In this document: positions 12,301 through 24,662 of the stretch, in pieces
Position numbering within the stretch: the first letter of the stretch is position 1
Layout of the letters: every line of letters starts with the position of its first letter
NCBI GenBank assembly: GCA_013397435.1
Contig: VZRG01000193.1
Location: 124,001 to 188,000 of the forward strand
Reading direction: 5' to 3'
Source: Erythrocercus mccallii
Taxonomy: Eukaryota > Chordata > Aves > Passeriformes > Dicruridae
DNA: 64,000 nt
Notes under the pieces: generated by a model
What the model was told of the DNA's origin: nothing
Database searches by the model: none
Seen by the model: the letters and a program-made list of their open reading frames with translations, nothing else
Program-made: the position numbers and the translations under genes

Positions 12301-14615
12301 ATCTTTTCAACATAGAAGTGTTTTCTTTCCAGGCATATCTTGAAGTGAATACTTTACAAGGTCAGTCTCAATGTCAAATTGTTAACAGCATTAGTCCAGT
12401 GACTATGCAAGGGCAAAACAAAACAAAATTCCAACAAACAAAGAAGAGGGAAAGGGTGAAGACAGGGAGCAAATAATTCTCTATGGACTTGTAGAACATT
12501 ATCAGAAATAACTATGAGGAAAAACAGATTTTTGAAAGTTAGGAAAATTATATACCATGTAGATTCTCAAATCTACGCTTCAGATCTCAACCTTTTAAAA
12601 AAGGCATAATATATTGATTTACTTTATTGACTTGGTTGTGGTCTGTGATAAACAACGCATCATATAAAAGCCATCATCCATTACACTATGGAGTATACTA
12701 GAGGGGGAATAAAGAAGAAAATTCTGTATTCCTTCAGATGGAAATGTCTGAAATAAATGGAAGATGGGAGAATTTTCACTGAATGGTGTGTTCCCAATAT
12801 TAAAAAGTGAAACGTTTTTTTAGTCTTCAAGTCCTGCTGAGACTTTTGCTTCAAAAAGAAACTGTCAGTAGCAACAATAGCCAAGTAGTGCTGCTAAATT
12901 ATCACATATTTAATGTCATGATTTAAAATATGTTGTACAATTGAAAGTTATGCCTTTGGCTTTAGCAGATTAGGTGTTGAATTTTTATCACACCAGTGTG
13001 AGAAGGGCAGGTCCCCTTCTGTTTCCTCAGAGAGCAGGTTCCAGCAGGGGCATGCAGACCATGGCAGAAGTGAGGGCTGTTCCTGAGAGGGCTGGAGTGA
13101 CTTTCACCCCACGGATGGTATAACCCTTGTGTCGGGACTTGCAGATACTCCCAGCCTGACAGTGTGAAGGCTTGGCCTTTGCTGGGTACACACAGTGCTA
13201 CAGGAGATCAGCCAGCTGTACCTTTTGCTCACTCTCGTTGCCTCTGACCAGTGCAACACGGTTGCTTGCTCCATGACACAGTACAAAGAGCAAACAAAAT
13301 CTGCCCTGACATTCCTTCATCTCATCCCTTCCCTTCAAATCAAATAGGTCTTGTAACTACATTTGGGTGGCGGGTTTGTAAAATTGCAAGCTCCATAAGG
13401 CAGAGCCAGTGTGATCTGACTTGCCTGTACAGAACCCAGCAGAATGAGGCCCTAAACCTAATTTGCAGCCTCTAGGCACTACAGTAATATCACTAATTTA
13501 ATACAAATGACAATGAGAGGAAGGGGCATGCTATTCACAGGAATGACTGCCCATCCACAGATGCTTGGCAGGACTTCAGATTTGCATTTAGGGAGTGCAT
13601 AGGCTTTGCTGAAATGGCCATTCTTTGTAAAAATATGCCCCCAGGCAGCAATAAAAAGAAACAGATGCAGATTAACACTAACAAATCACATACTCATTGC
13701 ACTATACATGTAACTTAATGCACGTGAATAGTCCTACTGTGTTTCCATCTGTTACAGACTTACAGCCTTGTTGAGGGCATGTTGAATCTCTCTCACAGCA
13801 CCAACTCTCCCCAAAAGCAAGGAGTTTGGCAGCAAAGGGAACAGTGCCCCCACAGAAACTGGGGGACACCAGAGAAGGGGAAGGTGGAGTAGGGCCACCT
13901 CCACTTTACCTAACGAACTCTCAGGATTTGAGGCATCCTGTGAAAAGTTGCTATCTCAGCTCCCTCTGCCTCCCATGGGGAGATTGAAGGGATAGGATGA
14001 TTCATTCATCCCAATACCTAAGGGACCTTCTATAAATCAAGGGTGGTTGGAGCAGAGTTGGAGCCTGGATGACCTGCTTACACTGATCTACAAATTTTCA
14101 GATGACTGCAGTTGGGTAAAAAAAGTCTCACTTTGGTAGCTGACTGAGTTTACCACCACAGCAGTATCAAAAGTGAAGGCAGAGATGAGTAAGTAAATCT
14201 TATGTACATGCCCCTGCTCTCTAGCGCAGCCAGAGCTCAGTCACAGTGGAAAAGGTAGTTGTGATCTGTCGGTGAGCAGATCACTATAGGAGGTATCTAC
14301 TGTTGGTGTCCTGTCTCCTCCCTCCACTGACAAAACAGACAGACACTGCCAACTTCAGCTACATAAGGCTGAAAGGACTTAATGTTCTCACGATTTTAGA
14401 CACTATCAGAGGTGTGACAACATAATCATTCACCCAGATGAGATGACCCAGAATCTCCAACAGTTCTCATGGACTAAGATGCCTCTATTCATTTTGGAGA
14501 AGGGCTTCAAAATTGGAGAGGCCAGCCGAAGGGCCTGCAAAACATAGTCCATAAATTTATTTTACCTCCAGATTGATAAAATTTGATTTCAAAATGCTGC
14601 AAATAAATCCTTCCT
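9335..14615. other. Non-coding stretch, no gene recognised
   Basis: Unique AT-rich DNA. A 16-bp unit (GTGGTTTCCCATGACA) is repeated about 2.4 times at 9621-9658. Open frames (up to 97 codons) have no recognisable domains. Nothing else stands out. Confidence 0.5.
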
Positions 14616-14660
14616 AAAAAAAAAAAGAAAAAAAAAAAAGAGAGAGAGAGAAAAAAGAAA
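14616..14660. repeat. A-rich/GA-rich simple repeat
   Basis: A run of about 11 A, a second run of about 12 A, five GA units and more A. On the minus strand this is a pyrimidine tract lying about 40 bp downstream of the candidate donor at 14703. Confidence 0.9.
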
Positions 14661-14702
14661 ATAACTGTTGTAGGTAGAGTATGTGTTTGTTTGTCTTTAT
14701 AC

Positions 14703-14907
14703 CTATGGCATTCTGTAGGAAGTGTCACAATCTTGCTGCTTCCTCCTGTTTTTAAGCTGCCCTCTTGTGTCTTGTTTTCAGGTGTTTTTGACTTGCATGA
14801 ATTCACACCACCATTTGCCTGCATCCTCTTGGCATGTACAGAAACTGAGTCAATGACCTTCCACACCACCTCCACTGCTTCTCTCAAAGGATCTATTATG
14901 TGGCTCA
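14703..14907 (-). CDS. Candidate internal coding exon, gene unidentified
   Basis: Seen in sequence: on the minus strand a pyrimidine-rich acceptor (GCTTGTTCTCTTCCAG at the 14908 side) opens a 205-bp block that ends CATAG followed by GTATAAAG, an acceptable donor. One frame is open throughout: 2 bases, 67 codons, 2 bases (entry phase 1, exit phase 2). The peptide has a helical, charged first half (SHIIDPLREAVEVVWKVIDS) and a Ser/Thr/Lys/Gly-rich, probably disordered second half (around KTPENKTQEG and KTGGSSK). Most valines use GTG and composition looks coding, unlike neighbouring open frames. I do not recognise the family and assign no function. Two further minus-strand candidates lie upstream at 15319-15342 and 15806-15961. 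It could still be chance: 64 kb of intronic DNA is expected to hold some pseudo-exons. The plus strand of the same region is also open (14691-15119) but looks like a shadow. Confidence 0.4.
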
Positions 14908-16952
14908 CTGGAAGAGAACAAGCACAGTTCTGTTTCAGTCAGCATGACTCTTACAGTATAAACACTGAAAAAAACCTCGCTCCTCATTTTGCATTAGTCA
15001 GGAAAGGTCAAGGCAAATTTGGAATCAGGAAAAAATTGGTCAGTGTTTGGAATCAGTCTCACTTGAGCTTGGCTTGCTGTTCTGAAATAAAACCAACCAC
15101 AGTGCCTCACATTATCTGAATACAAAGTTTAGAGAATGTTGCTATACGTGCCACGCAAACACATTTTACACACAGTAATTCTTTGAGTGTCTTAAGAAAC
15201 TCCAAGCATAAGTATGGAGACTCAGCAGTTACCAAGAACCAGAAAAAAAGCAAAGTCTAGGGTTTGTATTCTTTCCATCTCTATTTATACTATAGAGTTG
15301 ATTTATTAAGAAATTTACCTCTAAAGTTCATGGCAATTCCTTCTAGAAATACATCCAGGCCAACAGAAGAAACAAAACTTGCAGCTTCTCACTTAGTACC
15401 CAGGCCCACTATTCTGCATTCAAGAGCAACTCAGACAGTCTGAATTTCAAACTGGGAAAAGGCAAACAAAGATGGTTTGATCTTTTGTTGTTTTCCTAAT
15501 CAGGCTAGAAAAATGAAAACACAATATGCCTACTTTATTTAAACTAAAAATAATTAAAATATCAGTCTGTCAAGAGAATAATTAGATGCATTATTGATTA
15601 AATAGAAGAAGAAGATGACAGTTTGTTAGCTGTCTGTTTTTAATGGAATATCTGTCAAAGTTAAAAAATCGATCTCCCCATTCCTTTCAGCCCCCTTCTT
15701 CCATCTGCCTGCAAATCCTTATGGACAAACCAAATAACAACAGGAGACAATGAAATAACCCCTAAGCTTTATGGATTTGAGGGTCCAGGGGGCATGAGAA
15801 AGTACCTCACATTAATGCTCCAGCACTATAGTATCCCAGGGAAGAGACCTTCTTCAGTAACATTAACTGGCAATGATTTTCTTTTTCTATGTTATTCCAG
15901 TCTTGGTGCTTTCTGTAAGCTGTCTGCATTCCCATCCTGACTACTCTAAACATAGTGTTTTCTGAAAGAATAGAGAAAGGACAAATTAGGGTTTGGGATA
16001 TGGGTGGCTTTTTTTCCTTTCGACAGCAACTCACTCCACTCACTTTCTACTCCTAGATAATTTCTAAAGTGGAAAAAAAAAATCTCTGCTCACCTACATA
16101 GATACAACCTTCTCAAATTTCTCCTGAACACAAATTCTTTAGTACACATTAAAAGGCAGTTCTCTGCAATGGTAACATGCTTTTCTCTGTCTGAAATGAA
16201 GGGTCATCATGACTCACATCTGTTCAGTGATGGTGAAGGTGTGAAATCTGTCAGAAGTAGAATGTATTACAAGTTCCACACATCAACCATTGACCTCCTC
16301 ATCAGTGCGCTGTAAGAAGTGTTGTTTTCCTCTCCATAAGAGCAGAGATGATGCAGGCAGCAAGAAGACTTGAAAAAATGAGCCATTTTATTCCAGCAAA
16401 AACCTTTGATATTCCCTGATTCATAGCCATACAATTTTTTGTCTTCAACTTTCTCAATTCCCCATCATCCTTGAATTCCTATTTTCAGATACCCAAATTA
16501 TGATTCTAGATCTATTTCCCCCTGCACATACTCTGCACATATGTCAGTACAACTGATGTCTCTCCCACTCTCTACCATATGTTTTCTACTCCTTGTTGTC
16601 AGCCTCCTAAAGCTGTTCATCTTGTTTTCTCACTGGTATTTTCTCTGGCACAGTTCGGTCACTGCTCAGAGCTTTGCGATACCCAGCAGGGCAGACAGAG
16701 CTTGTGTAATAACACGTTCCTGCATATGAGTATGCCATTGCCTGTGAATGAGATGTTTCTCTAGAGCACCTGGGAAGATGGTGGGGACAGAGTTAAAAAG
16801 TCCAGAAACCAATGTCTGTCTCAGGAGAGAAAAAAAACAACAAAAAAAAAGCCTTTCCAGTCAGATCCAATCTCAGGTCTTTCCCCCCAGCTGGAGCTGT
16901 TCTGCCCATCCATGACTGGGCATGGAGCTCTCATAGGTTGGCTCAGCCCCAA
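14908..16952. other. Sequence around the candidate exon cluster
   Basis: Outside the candidate exons this is ordinary AT-rich DNA with no recognisable repeat. A purine-rich A run lies at about 16829-16850. Confidence 0.4.
15806..15961 (-). other. Candidate exon with a very strong acceptor; coding status doubtful
   Basis: On the minus strand an excellent polypyrimidine tract and acceptor (CCTTTCTCTATTCTTTCAG) at 15962 precedes a block open for about 51 codons, including the stretch AYRKHQDWNNIEKENHCQ. A donor can be placed after GAG at 15806 (GTACTT), but then a TGA stop lies just inside the exon. It can also be placed at 15811 (GTGAGG), which leaves phase 2. Neither joins in frame to the 14703-14907 block directly, so an intermediate exon would be needed, or this is a pseudo-exon. 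Product unknown. Confidence 0.22.
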
Positions 16953-17260
16953 GAATCACAGATCCATAAAATAGTTTGGGCTGGAAGGGGCCTCTAAAGT
17001 TATCTAATCCAACCCCTCTGCAATCAGTAAGGACATCTTCAACTAAACCAGATTGCTCAAAGCCCCATCCAGGTTGGCCTTGAACACCTCCAGGGATGAG
17101 GCAACCAAAACTTCTCTAAACAACCTATTCCAATGTTTTACCTGGATAAGAAATTCTTTCCTATGTCTATTCTTAATATACTCGCTTTTAGTTTAAAACC
17201 ATTACTCCTTGTCCAACCCTTACAGGCCCTGCTAAAAATTCTGTTCCCACCAACAAGAAG
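16953..17260 (-). mobile_element. CR1 LINE, 3' fragment on the minus strand
   Basis: Read on the plus strand it starts with the reverse complement of the CR1 tail (AGAATCACAGATCCATAAAA, then TTTGGGCTGGAAGGGGCCTC) and continues through TCTAATCCAACCCC, ATCAGTAAGGACATCTTCAA, AGCCCCATCCAGGTTGGCCT, TTCCAATGTTTTACC, AAGAAATTCTTTCCTA and TTGTCCAACCC. This is the classic avian CR1 3' region in antisense. Its tail and internal blocks differ from the two plus-strand CR1 fragments here, so it is probably another subfamily. It is diverged, suggesting an old insertion. Confidence 0.93.
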
Positions 17261-17816
17261 GGAATGACATTCAGCATAACAGTGGTCTTGAAGGGGAAAC
17301 ATGTCTGAAAAGGTGCTCTTCTGCCTTGCTTAACCTTAATGTCTGGTGTTCTGAGACATAGATTAAGTGAAAGAGCAAACTCTGGGACTTCCTGGTAGAA
17401 CTGCTGCCTCAGTTCCTGTACCTCACCCACTTACAACATCAAGCACAGACTGCACTTCACAAATGACAAAGAGATCATTCAAAGGGAGGGCAGCTCACAG
17501 AGTGAGGCCAGCAGAAGTCTTACAGCTGTTTTATTTGCTCTGGGCATTGTACCTACAATGACAAAGCTTATGGTGTTCCTATGCTGAAGTATCAGTGATG
17601 AGTGTGACACCAGCTAGACAGCCAACAGTGGTGGTCTGATCCTCTTCAGTACTGGCAATACTTCCCAGCTCTGTTAAAGTCTCAGGGAAGCCAGTGCTGA
17701 TCTCTATGTGAACTGCCATGGAGTGTTAGAATAAGAAACAAAGAATGTTCATTCTTTGTAGTCTTTTACTATTGACCTAGAATCAACCTTGCCAACCTTT
17801 ATTAGCCCACTATAAA

Positions 17817-18230
17817 CCAAGGAGGACCATGAAGATGATCGAGGGGTGGAGCAGCTCTCCTGTGAAAACAAGCTAAGAGAATTGGGATTATTCAATTTAT
17901 AGAAGAGAAAGCACCAGGGAGACTTTACAGCCACCTTATAGGCCCTAAAAGGGGCCTAAGAATGTGCTGGAAAGGGGAAATGGCTTCTAACTGAAAGAGG
18001 GCAGGTTTAGATTAGATATAAGTAAGAAATTCTTTATTGTGAAGGTGGTGAGACACTGGAACAGGCTTCTCAGGGAAGTTATGTGTCTCTGGAAGTGTTC
18101 AAGGAGAGGTTGAATGGGGCTTTAAACAACCAGGTCTAGTGGAAGGTATCCCTGTCCATGGCAGGGGAGTTGGAATGAGATAATCTTTAAGGTCCCTTCC
18201 AACCCAAACTACTCTGTGATTCTTTGATTC
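17817..18230 (+). mobile_element. CR1 LINE, 3' fragment
   Basis: Begins near CAAGGAGGACCATGAAGATG and runs through GGGTGGAGCAGCTCTCCTGT, AGAGAATTGGGATTATTCAA, the TAGATTAGATATAAGTAAGA block, GGTGGTGAGACACTGGAACA, GTTGAATGGGGCTTTAAACA and the tail AGGTCCCTTCCAACCCAAAC followed by GATTCTTTGATTCTGG. It is 5' truncated, as most CR1 copies are. It faces the opposite way from the CR1 fragment ending about 560 bp to its left. Confidence 0.93.
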
Positions 18231-19323
18231 TGGGGTTGTGATCTGAAAAGGTGGTGGATTGCTAAGAAACAGCAACTATGAGGAAGAAAGAGTAAGTGTC
18301 AAAGGGCAGCTTGGCACAAGGTATATCATGAAAAATAGCTCATTTCCCTGCTTTCTTGGTCTCCTTTCTCACAAATAAATTCCAGAAACTTATGCTTAGG
18401 CAAATACCTACAGCTCCAGGAGGATAACTTTCTGACCTCTGCACAAGAGTTCATTACTCAATAGGTGAGAAAAATGGGGAAAAAACCACAACCACAAAAC
18501 ACTCTCAGCAATTAAATGCTACTTCTAAGAAGAGCTACACCATTTTTAGAAATTAAAAATAAGTAGGACAAGCCAAATATTTCTGCCTATTTTATAGGTT
18601 TTTTTTTAAAATTTTAAAATTTATCTTAGAGCACTCCAACACAGACTACTAAATATATACTGAAACAATGGATTTCTCTTTTAACAGAGAAAAGCTAATT
18701 CATTAAATCTGTTAACAGTGCAAAATAGAAAACTTTCTACCAGTTTATTATCAGGAGCTTTGCTTTTATTGCTTCTTTTAATATAAATTGCTGAGCTGTT
18801 TTAACAATCTAGCTCACAATTTTTAAAGAGTTTAGTTCACAAACTCATGTACAATTGTTCCACTAATGTAACATTTGACTTCAGAACACAACCTAAAGTC
18901 ATTAACTCTTCATTTCTTTTTATTCTGTCTTTTTCTAAAGCAATGCATCCATATAAGCATTTCTGTGTTCTTCCTAATAAGCAGTTCTACCTAACAACCA
19001 TATTTAAAATCTCTCTTCATCATGTCCATATTAGCATATTATAATTACTTTGGAAATATCTTGTTTGACAACAGAAGTTACTGTATTGTAGTTCTAACAC
19101 ACATATGTATAAAAGCAATTTCATTGGCCAGAACAGTGTTCTGAAAAATGTAAATTCTTTCTCAGTACAAAGAAGAAACATGATGAAAAGGACATGGCAG
19201 AGAGAATTTGGGTCAGGGAATCCAGATTTAACTTTAAACCATATGTACATATATATAAAAGTCAGTAGAGTCTAGTGGACAAATAAGACAGTCAAGTAGT
19301 ATTTCCTTGTAAAGGCTATTTTA

Positions 19324-19373
19324 CATAAATCTGTGTGCTTTAAAACACACATAATCTTATAGCATATTTAAAA
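19324..19373 (+). repeat. 50-bp dispersed repeat, copy 1
   Basis: Matches 26461-26510 in the same orientation at 49 of 50 bases. The single difference is T versus A inside ACACAC[T/A]AATC. It contains the imperfect inverted repeat TGTGTGCTTTAAAACACACA. Flanks on both sides diverge at once. Family unknown. Confidence 0.9.
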
Positions 19374-22300
19374 TACGATTGAAGATATTCTCTCTCTTGT
19401 TCTTTAAAGTTTTAGTGCAGAAACACATATATACAATTCTGTTCTCAAATACTACTGAGAAATGCCATACAAAGAAATTTTAAAAGGTTAAGTAGAACAA
19501 ACTAAATCCAAGGTACTGTACCTAAGTTTTTTTCTAAGGAGAGTAGATACACTGAGTCTTTGGCATTTATTTGGGTTCAAGGATGGCAAACCTCTTGTTT
19601 AAGCTGCAAAGGATTAGGCTGATTTGTCCAGCACAAATAAAAACTGCAAGTTCAGCAAAGATCTTCTGCAGCAAAGAGGAACATGAGAAATTAAGTAAGC
19701 ACCCCAGTCATACATCAAGGAGCCTGCACTCAAATCCCTGTCCTTTTCTTGTGCACAGGCAGTATTTTCAGGCATCCACATGATGTATGGCAGATGTGCA
19801 GATGTGGCACAGATTCTGCAGGAGATGCAACGCTGTCTGAAGACTCATGGGGTTTTCCCGGGGCACCTCCAACGTTTTACATGCTTATGTGTGCAGGCAA
19901 CTTGATCAAGTTTGCAGGCAGTAGAACCACTAAAGCTAAAGACCTACTCAGGACATGCGCAAGGGGGACTCAGTGCCGCTATGTGAGACCATAACTTTCT
20001 AGGTCTACAACTGAAGGCTGTATGGGTTTCCCTGCTACATTCCAAAAACTCCAAAACTATGGTCAGATATCCCAAATGAGCCTTATATCTATATCAGGTG
20101 GTGAACAACCACTCTCTAGACTTTTCTAGCTACATTAAGGAAATTTCTATTGACTGTAGAGGAAGCCTATACACCCACTATGCATGCAGACCTTTTCTCC
20201 TAGATAGCAAATTTTTGATTCTGAGTTGAATCCCATTTTTTAAAACTGACAAGGAAGAGACACAGCAATCAAACTCTTTCATTGTCAACAACTTACTATT
20301 GTTAATACCTGAGGAAACACAGACTATTAAAATATCATCCAGAGAGAGTAAAATTTTAGTGTAAGGTATGAAGCTGGAAGCAATGTATCCCGGGATTTTG
20401 GATTAGATACAAGACTGAGGCAGAATTACATAGCTGAGGAGTAGAACATTTCCTGACACCCACGCAAACAGAGAGAGGATGTGAACCTGTATTTTTTACT
20501 ACTGGAATACAGCCCTAAGAATCAAGCTATCACATGTGCTGTCCTTCTTCCTTCCTCCCATGGTCACTGCTCTTTGTAGGGATGTGTTAAATGTTTACTC
20601 ATCCTGAAAGTAAGAGAAGGATTACATTTAACAGTGCCTGGGGCACTCAGCAAATAGAAGACCTCAGCTCCAGCTCCTGAGCCATATCAAGTGGAAAACA
20701 CGTTGAGCTAAACTCAGAAGAGAGAAAGCAGACACTTTTGTTTTGATTTTTTTAATGTACATCAATTTTGTCAGTAACACAAATCAGTATGACTGAAACT
20801 GCAAAGAAGGGATTATATGACCTATTTATCCTTACTCTGACTTCTTGTTGTTTCAAATGTATTTGGTCTAATCCAGTTACCATGAAAAAGTAGTGAAAGT
20901 AAATTAGAAGAAAACTCAACTGAAATTCTCTACTGCCTGCTGAAAGCCGAGAGTTCCATATCCTAGAAAGAACTTCCATACAAAGGCTCAATTCACATAA
21001 GTATAAAATATATTTTTAAAAGTTCCTTTTAAGCCAGCAGGAAGGTAGTTTCATCAGTCTGGAGTTTTCTGAGAAAACAGTGGAAGCATCCATTTTCCAG
21101 GACAACCACATGATTTATTTCTGATTAATCTGGCAACTGTGTTTCTTTTAAAGATAAGATCCTATTCAAGTTAGTGGGAAGGTTTATCTGCATGACTTAT
21201 CAATACAATACCTAAAGGTAGTGACTTCTTTTTCTATACATATATAGAGCAGCAAAGCTATAGTAAGTAATTTGTAAAACAATTTAAAAGATATGGCTTT
21301 TCTGTGAAAGACCAGTATCTACTTTAAGACTTCACATACTAAATTATATGTTGTCCACAAACATGAGCTATTCTCAGACAGGTCAGAGCCTTTCACCAGA
21401 AAACCATCCTTACCATTTCTATATTCAGCACATGCCAATAGGTGTACACCTGTCCTTCAGAAGGAACTATTGAAACATACTGCACAGCTGCTGAAAAACT
21501 TTAGAACAAATTATTAGAAAGTACTTCAAAAGAGATCTTCTCAGCATCATCAAAAACTTAGTTCTCATCTCTTTGTTCTACTGGCTGAACTATGAGTATT
21601 CAGCACAGACATGTAATTTGTAAAGAAAGAGAGTAAAGATGCATATTAAGTGCTGGGTAGAAATCCTAGGAACAGATCTAAAATGAATATGTCCTGATGT
21701 TACAGTTGACAAAGATGTTACATATTGACAAAGATGCACTCTACTGTATTTGTAATAAACATTTCCACCACTTGCTTTTTCAGATGCTGAAAAGAAATGA
21801 AAAAGCAAATACTGTGCAACTTGCAGTCTACTAGACAGCAGGTAGGAATTTCATGGTTTTTTGGTTGGATGATGGGTGGATCTTTAGAAAAAGTATGACT
21901 GGTCATGGTTCCTGAATGAATGGAAAATGAATAAAATTTTCCAAAAATGAATAAGGAACATTTGCTAAAATCCAAGATTCTATGCTAAAAAACCCCTGAG
22001 CTCCCTCACCAAGTCCCATGAGGAGTTAGGTGTAATTTTCCTGGACACCACTGGATTGTTCTTGAACTTCATTAGTTCCTGATGAATATATGCATATTGG
22101 TATATGAGAAGACGTCAAGAGTAATTACATAGTGTTCTTGTAGATGAAATTGCTCATTACCCTGACTTGTTGATGAAGGCTTGTAGAACTGTTTGTAAGG
22201 GCTTTGTTCCCAATTTTACCCTACTAAAATACAAGTAATTTCTCTAACTAAAATCGTTTCTTTAATTGAACTTAATTGTGATGACGGTTGCTGCCATGAT

Positions 22301-23776
22301 CCACTGAGTTGTGCAAAGTTTAGAATACTGACTACAGTTTTGGTTTTCACTACAGAGTCCAGATGAAGTGAGAGGTTTTTACTGCAGAAAAGGAAGAAAA
22401 ATGAAGAAATCCAGCCTTTGAAATAAGAAAGAAACATTCAACATTTCAAGGTCAAGGGTATAAGATGTAAGCCAGTGAAGGTTCTGCTTTTCATGCCTGT
22501 GGGCCCCTGTTATGAAATTACTGCTTTGTATTTGCCTTCTCCTTTTGCTGTCTTTCCCTCAATGCTTTGGTTGAAAGCAGGAAGTAAAGCAGTGGGTGGA
22601 AGCTCACATACACACAGAAAAAAAAAGACATTTTCCATGGTCAGAGGAGGCTGGGGTTTTCACAGAGGATAGAAAAATGTTTAATTTAAAATGCAGTGAA
22701 TCCAAAACTAGTTGTGCCCACCTTTAGGTGTAACCAAAACAGAGCAGGCACATTAAGTTCAGTTCCACAGAAAACACAGACCAAGCACAAAATGGAAAAG
22801 GTCAACACAGGATGGTGAGGGCTTCAAGTGATGCAGAGAGAAAATTCCCCAGGAAAGCATTAGTGTGAACATAAGCCAACTGTGTTATTTAATGATGGGA
22901 GGCAGGTTCTCTGTGGCTCAACTTTTTATGTGTTCTTGTAACATCAGAGCATTCCACTTCGGCAATATTCACAGTTTGCAGAATCACTCATAAGGCTGCA
23001 TATTTTCAGTGAAAAGCCATTAAAGCAACATGGTTCTCACTTTGCAATAAGCATGCCTGTTCTTTGTTTCTTGTTTTCTTGCACTGTACATATCTGTTGC
23101 AGTTTCATGTTCTTTTAATTTTGATAGGTTCTGATTAATTATGAAACTTAAGAAATACAGCTGGAACTGAGATTTAACTCTTTTTGATATCTCAAATCCC
23201 TTTGATGTTCAACAGGCATGCAGAAACTTCTACAAGTCATCTTCTGAGTAAAAATACTGCCCAGCAGCCCACAGATACTGTCAAGACTGCTTCCTCCTCT
23301 CTCTTCCATTTACAACATTTAGCATTACAGAGACCAGAAACTAGGAAATCCCCCAGCTAAGACTGCCCTCTCCAAAGAGAAACCGCTGCTTCTGATGGCA
23401 TTGCCTTCAGCTGACCTTCCACCTTCCTTTCCCTGCTTCATGATGAAAAGGTTCAGCTGTATGCTGATAAACATGTGAGAACATGGAGAAATCCTGTAAA
23501 CTGGGAATGCTGGGCCTTCAACTGCAGTGAATTAATGCACATGCTTTCTTCAGTCATCATCTCTCTGCTCAAATGCCAAGAGCCTGTGGTCTTATGGCTC
23601 ACTTTGTGGTGCTTAGGAAGACAGAAAGGGTATAAACTGTCCTAGTTTAAGCTCAGATGTGAACATGGCACTGTGTATTTCCACACCAGGTGGCTATCAT
23701 GGTAATCATAGCATGAATAGAAAAAAACCACTGTGAGGCTGCAAACCTGCTTTCTTTTACAATCTCTTGTTTTCAG

Positions 23777-23841
23777 GTGCTTGTATCTATAACAGCTGCA
23801 CATGAGTTTGAGTTTTTCCAGACAAAGTCATTGTTCTAAAG
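23777..23841 (+). other. Possible non-coding exon (strong splice sites)
   Basis: A strong acceptor (TTTACAATCTCTTGTTTTCAG) and a strong donor (TCTAAAG followed by GTAAGC) bracket 65 bp. Every frame has a stop, the best reading 20 codons before a TAA. If real, it belongs to a lncRNA or an untranslated region. It could be a chance pair. Confidence 0.22.
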
Positions 23842-24169
23842 GTAAGCAATTATTTTCAAAAGTAGACACAAAAGCATTGCAGAACTATTATCTGAGAGGT
23901 GAGAGGAGTTGCAAACACCTCTTTCTGACAATAAAAAATTATCTGCTCTCCCATTGACCTATTCTATATCTGAGCTGACTGATTTTTGGCACTCAGTATG
24001 TTTAGCTTATACATACTTAAGCTCCTAAAATGTACCACAGGAAGGTTAAGGTACACTTTGAAAAGAGGTATTTATGGGCTATGTGTTCAGACAACAGCAA
24101 GATCATAGATACCAAGGGAAGAGCTCTGATAAGGCAGCAGGCAGGGTGCTCTGATAAGCATGCTTGAGC

Positions 24170-24662
24170 TGTAGTGTATTGAACTGGCTGTGATGGATTT
24201 AACTTTCCCCATGGCAGCCCTCATAGTGCTGTGCTGTGTGTTGATACTACAAATGGGTTGATAACTCAGTGGCACAGCACCAAGGCTGTCTCTCTAACAA
24301 ATCCCTCTCACCAGTAGGCCGGTGGTGGTCAAAATTTTGGGAGTAAACACAGCCAGGACAGGTGACTCAAGCTGAGCGAAGGAATATTTCATATGGCAGC
24401 TGCTCAGAAATAAAAGCTGAGGGAAAGTGAGGAGGTGAGGGGGAGGGCAGTCATTATTACTACATGTACTGAAGTCCTGCTTCCCAATAAGTTGGAAATA
24501 GAGAATAAATCTTTTCTTTTGCTTCCATTTGTGACCTTTGCCTTTGGTTTATTAAATTTCCTTTTTGTGGGAAAATACCTCAAGTATTTCCATCTTATTT
24601 TCTTATCCTAGTTATACTGCTGAGGAGGAAGGAGTGTCTTTGTGGGCACCTAATTATCTACA
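24170..24662 (+). mobile_element. Solo LTR, avian ERVL-type family
   Basis: The block matches a well-known avian LTR pattern. It has a 5' part with GGCTGTGATGGATTTAACTT and CTCATAGTGCTGTGCTGTGT, then ACACAGCCAGGACAGGTGAC and ATATTTCATATGGCAGC, the promoter-like AGAAATAAAAGCTGAGG near 24408, AGTCCTGCTTCCC, a polyadenylation signal AATAAA at 24504-24509, TTTGGTTTATTAAATTTCC, CATCTTATTTTCTTATCC, and TGCTGAGGAGGAAGGAGTG followed by GTGGGCACC near the 3' end. Boundaries are approximate (TGTAGTG at 24170, CA at 24661-24662) and I see no clean target-site duplication. There is no internal retroviral sequence, so it is a solo LTR. Family assignment is from memory of avian repeats. Confidence 0.82.

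Larger units (their letters stand above)
18231..24169. other. Unique AT-rich non-coding stretch
   Basis: No gene, LTR or LINE recognised. It contains the first copy of the 50-bp dispersed repeat at 19324-19373 and a possible non-coding exon at 23777-23841. Open frames are all 85 codons or shorter and not protein-like. Confidence 0.5.

Noticed and set aside
13909..13936. 28-bp minus-strand segment between TTTTCACAG and a GTAAAG donor
   Set aside because: It would end the 14703 exon's frame with a stop after eight or nine codons; too short and weakly supported to call.
14691..15119. 142-codon plus-strand open frame
   Set aside because: It is opposite the better minus-strand exon candidate and has no recognisable domain or paired splice sites.
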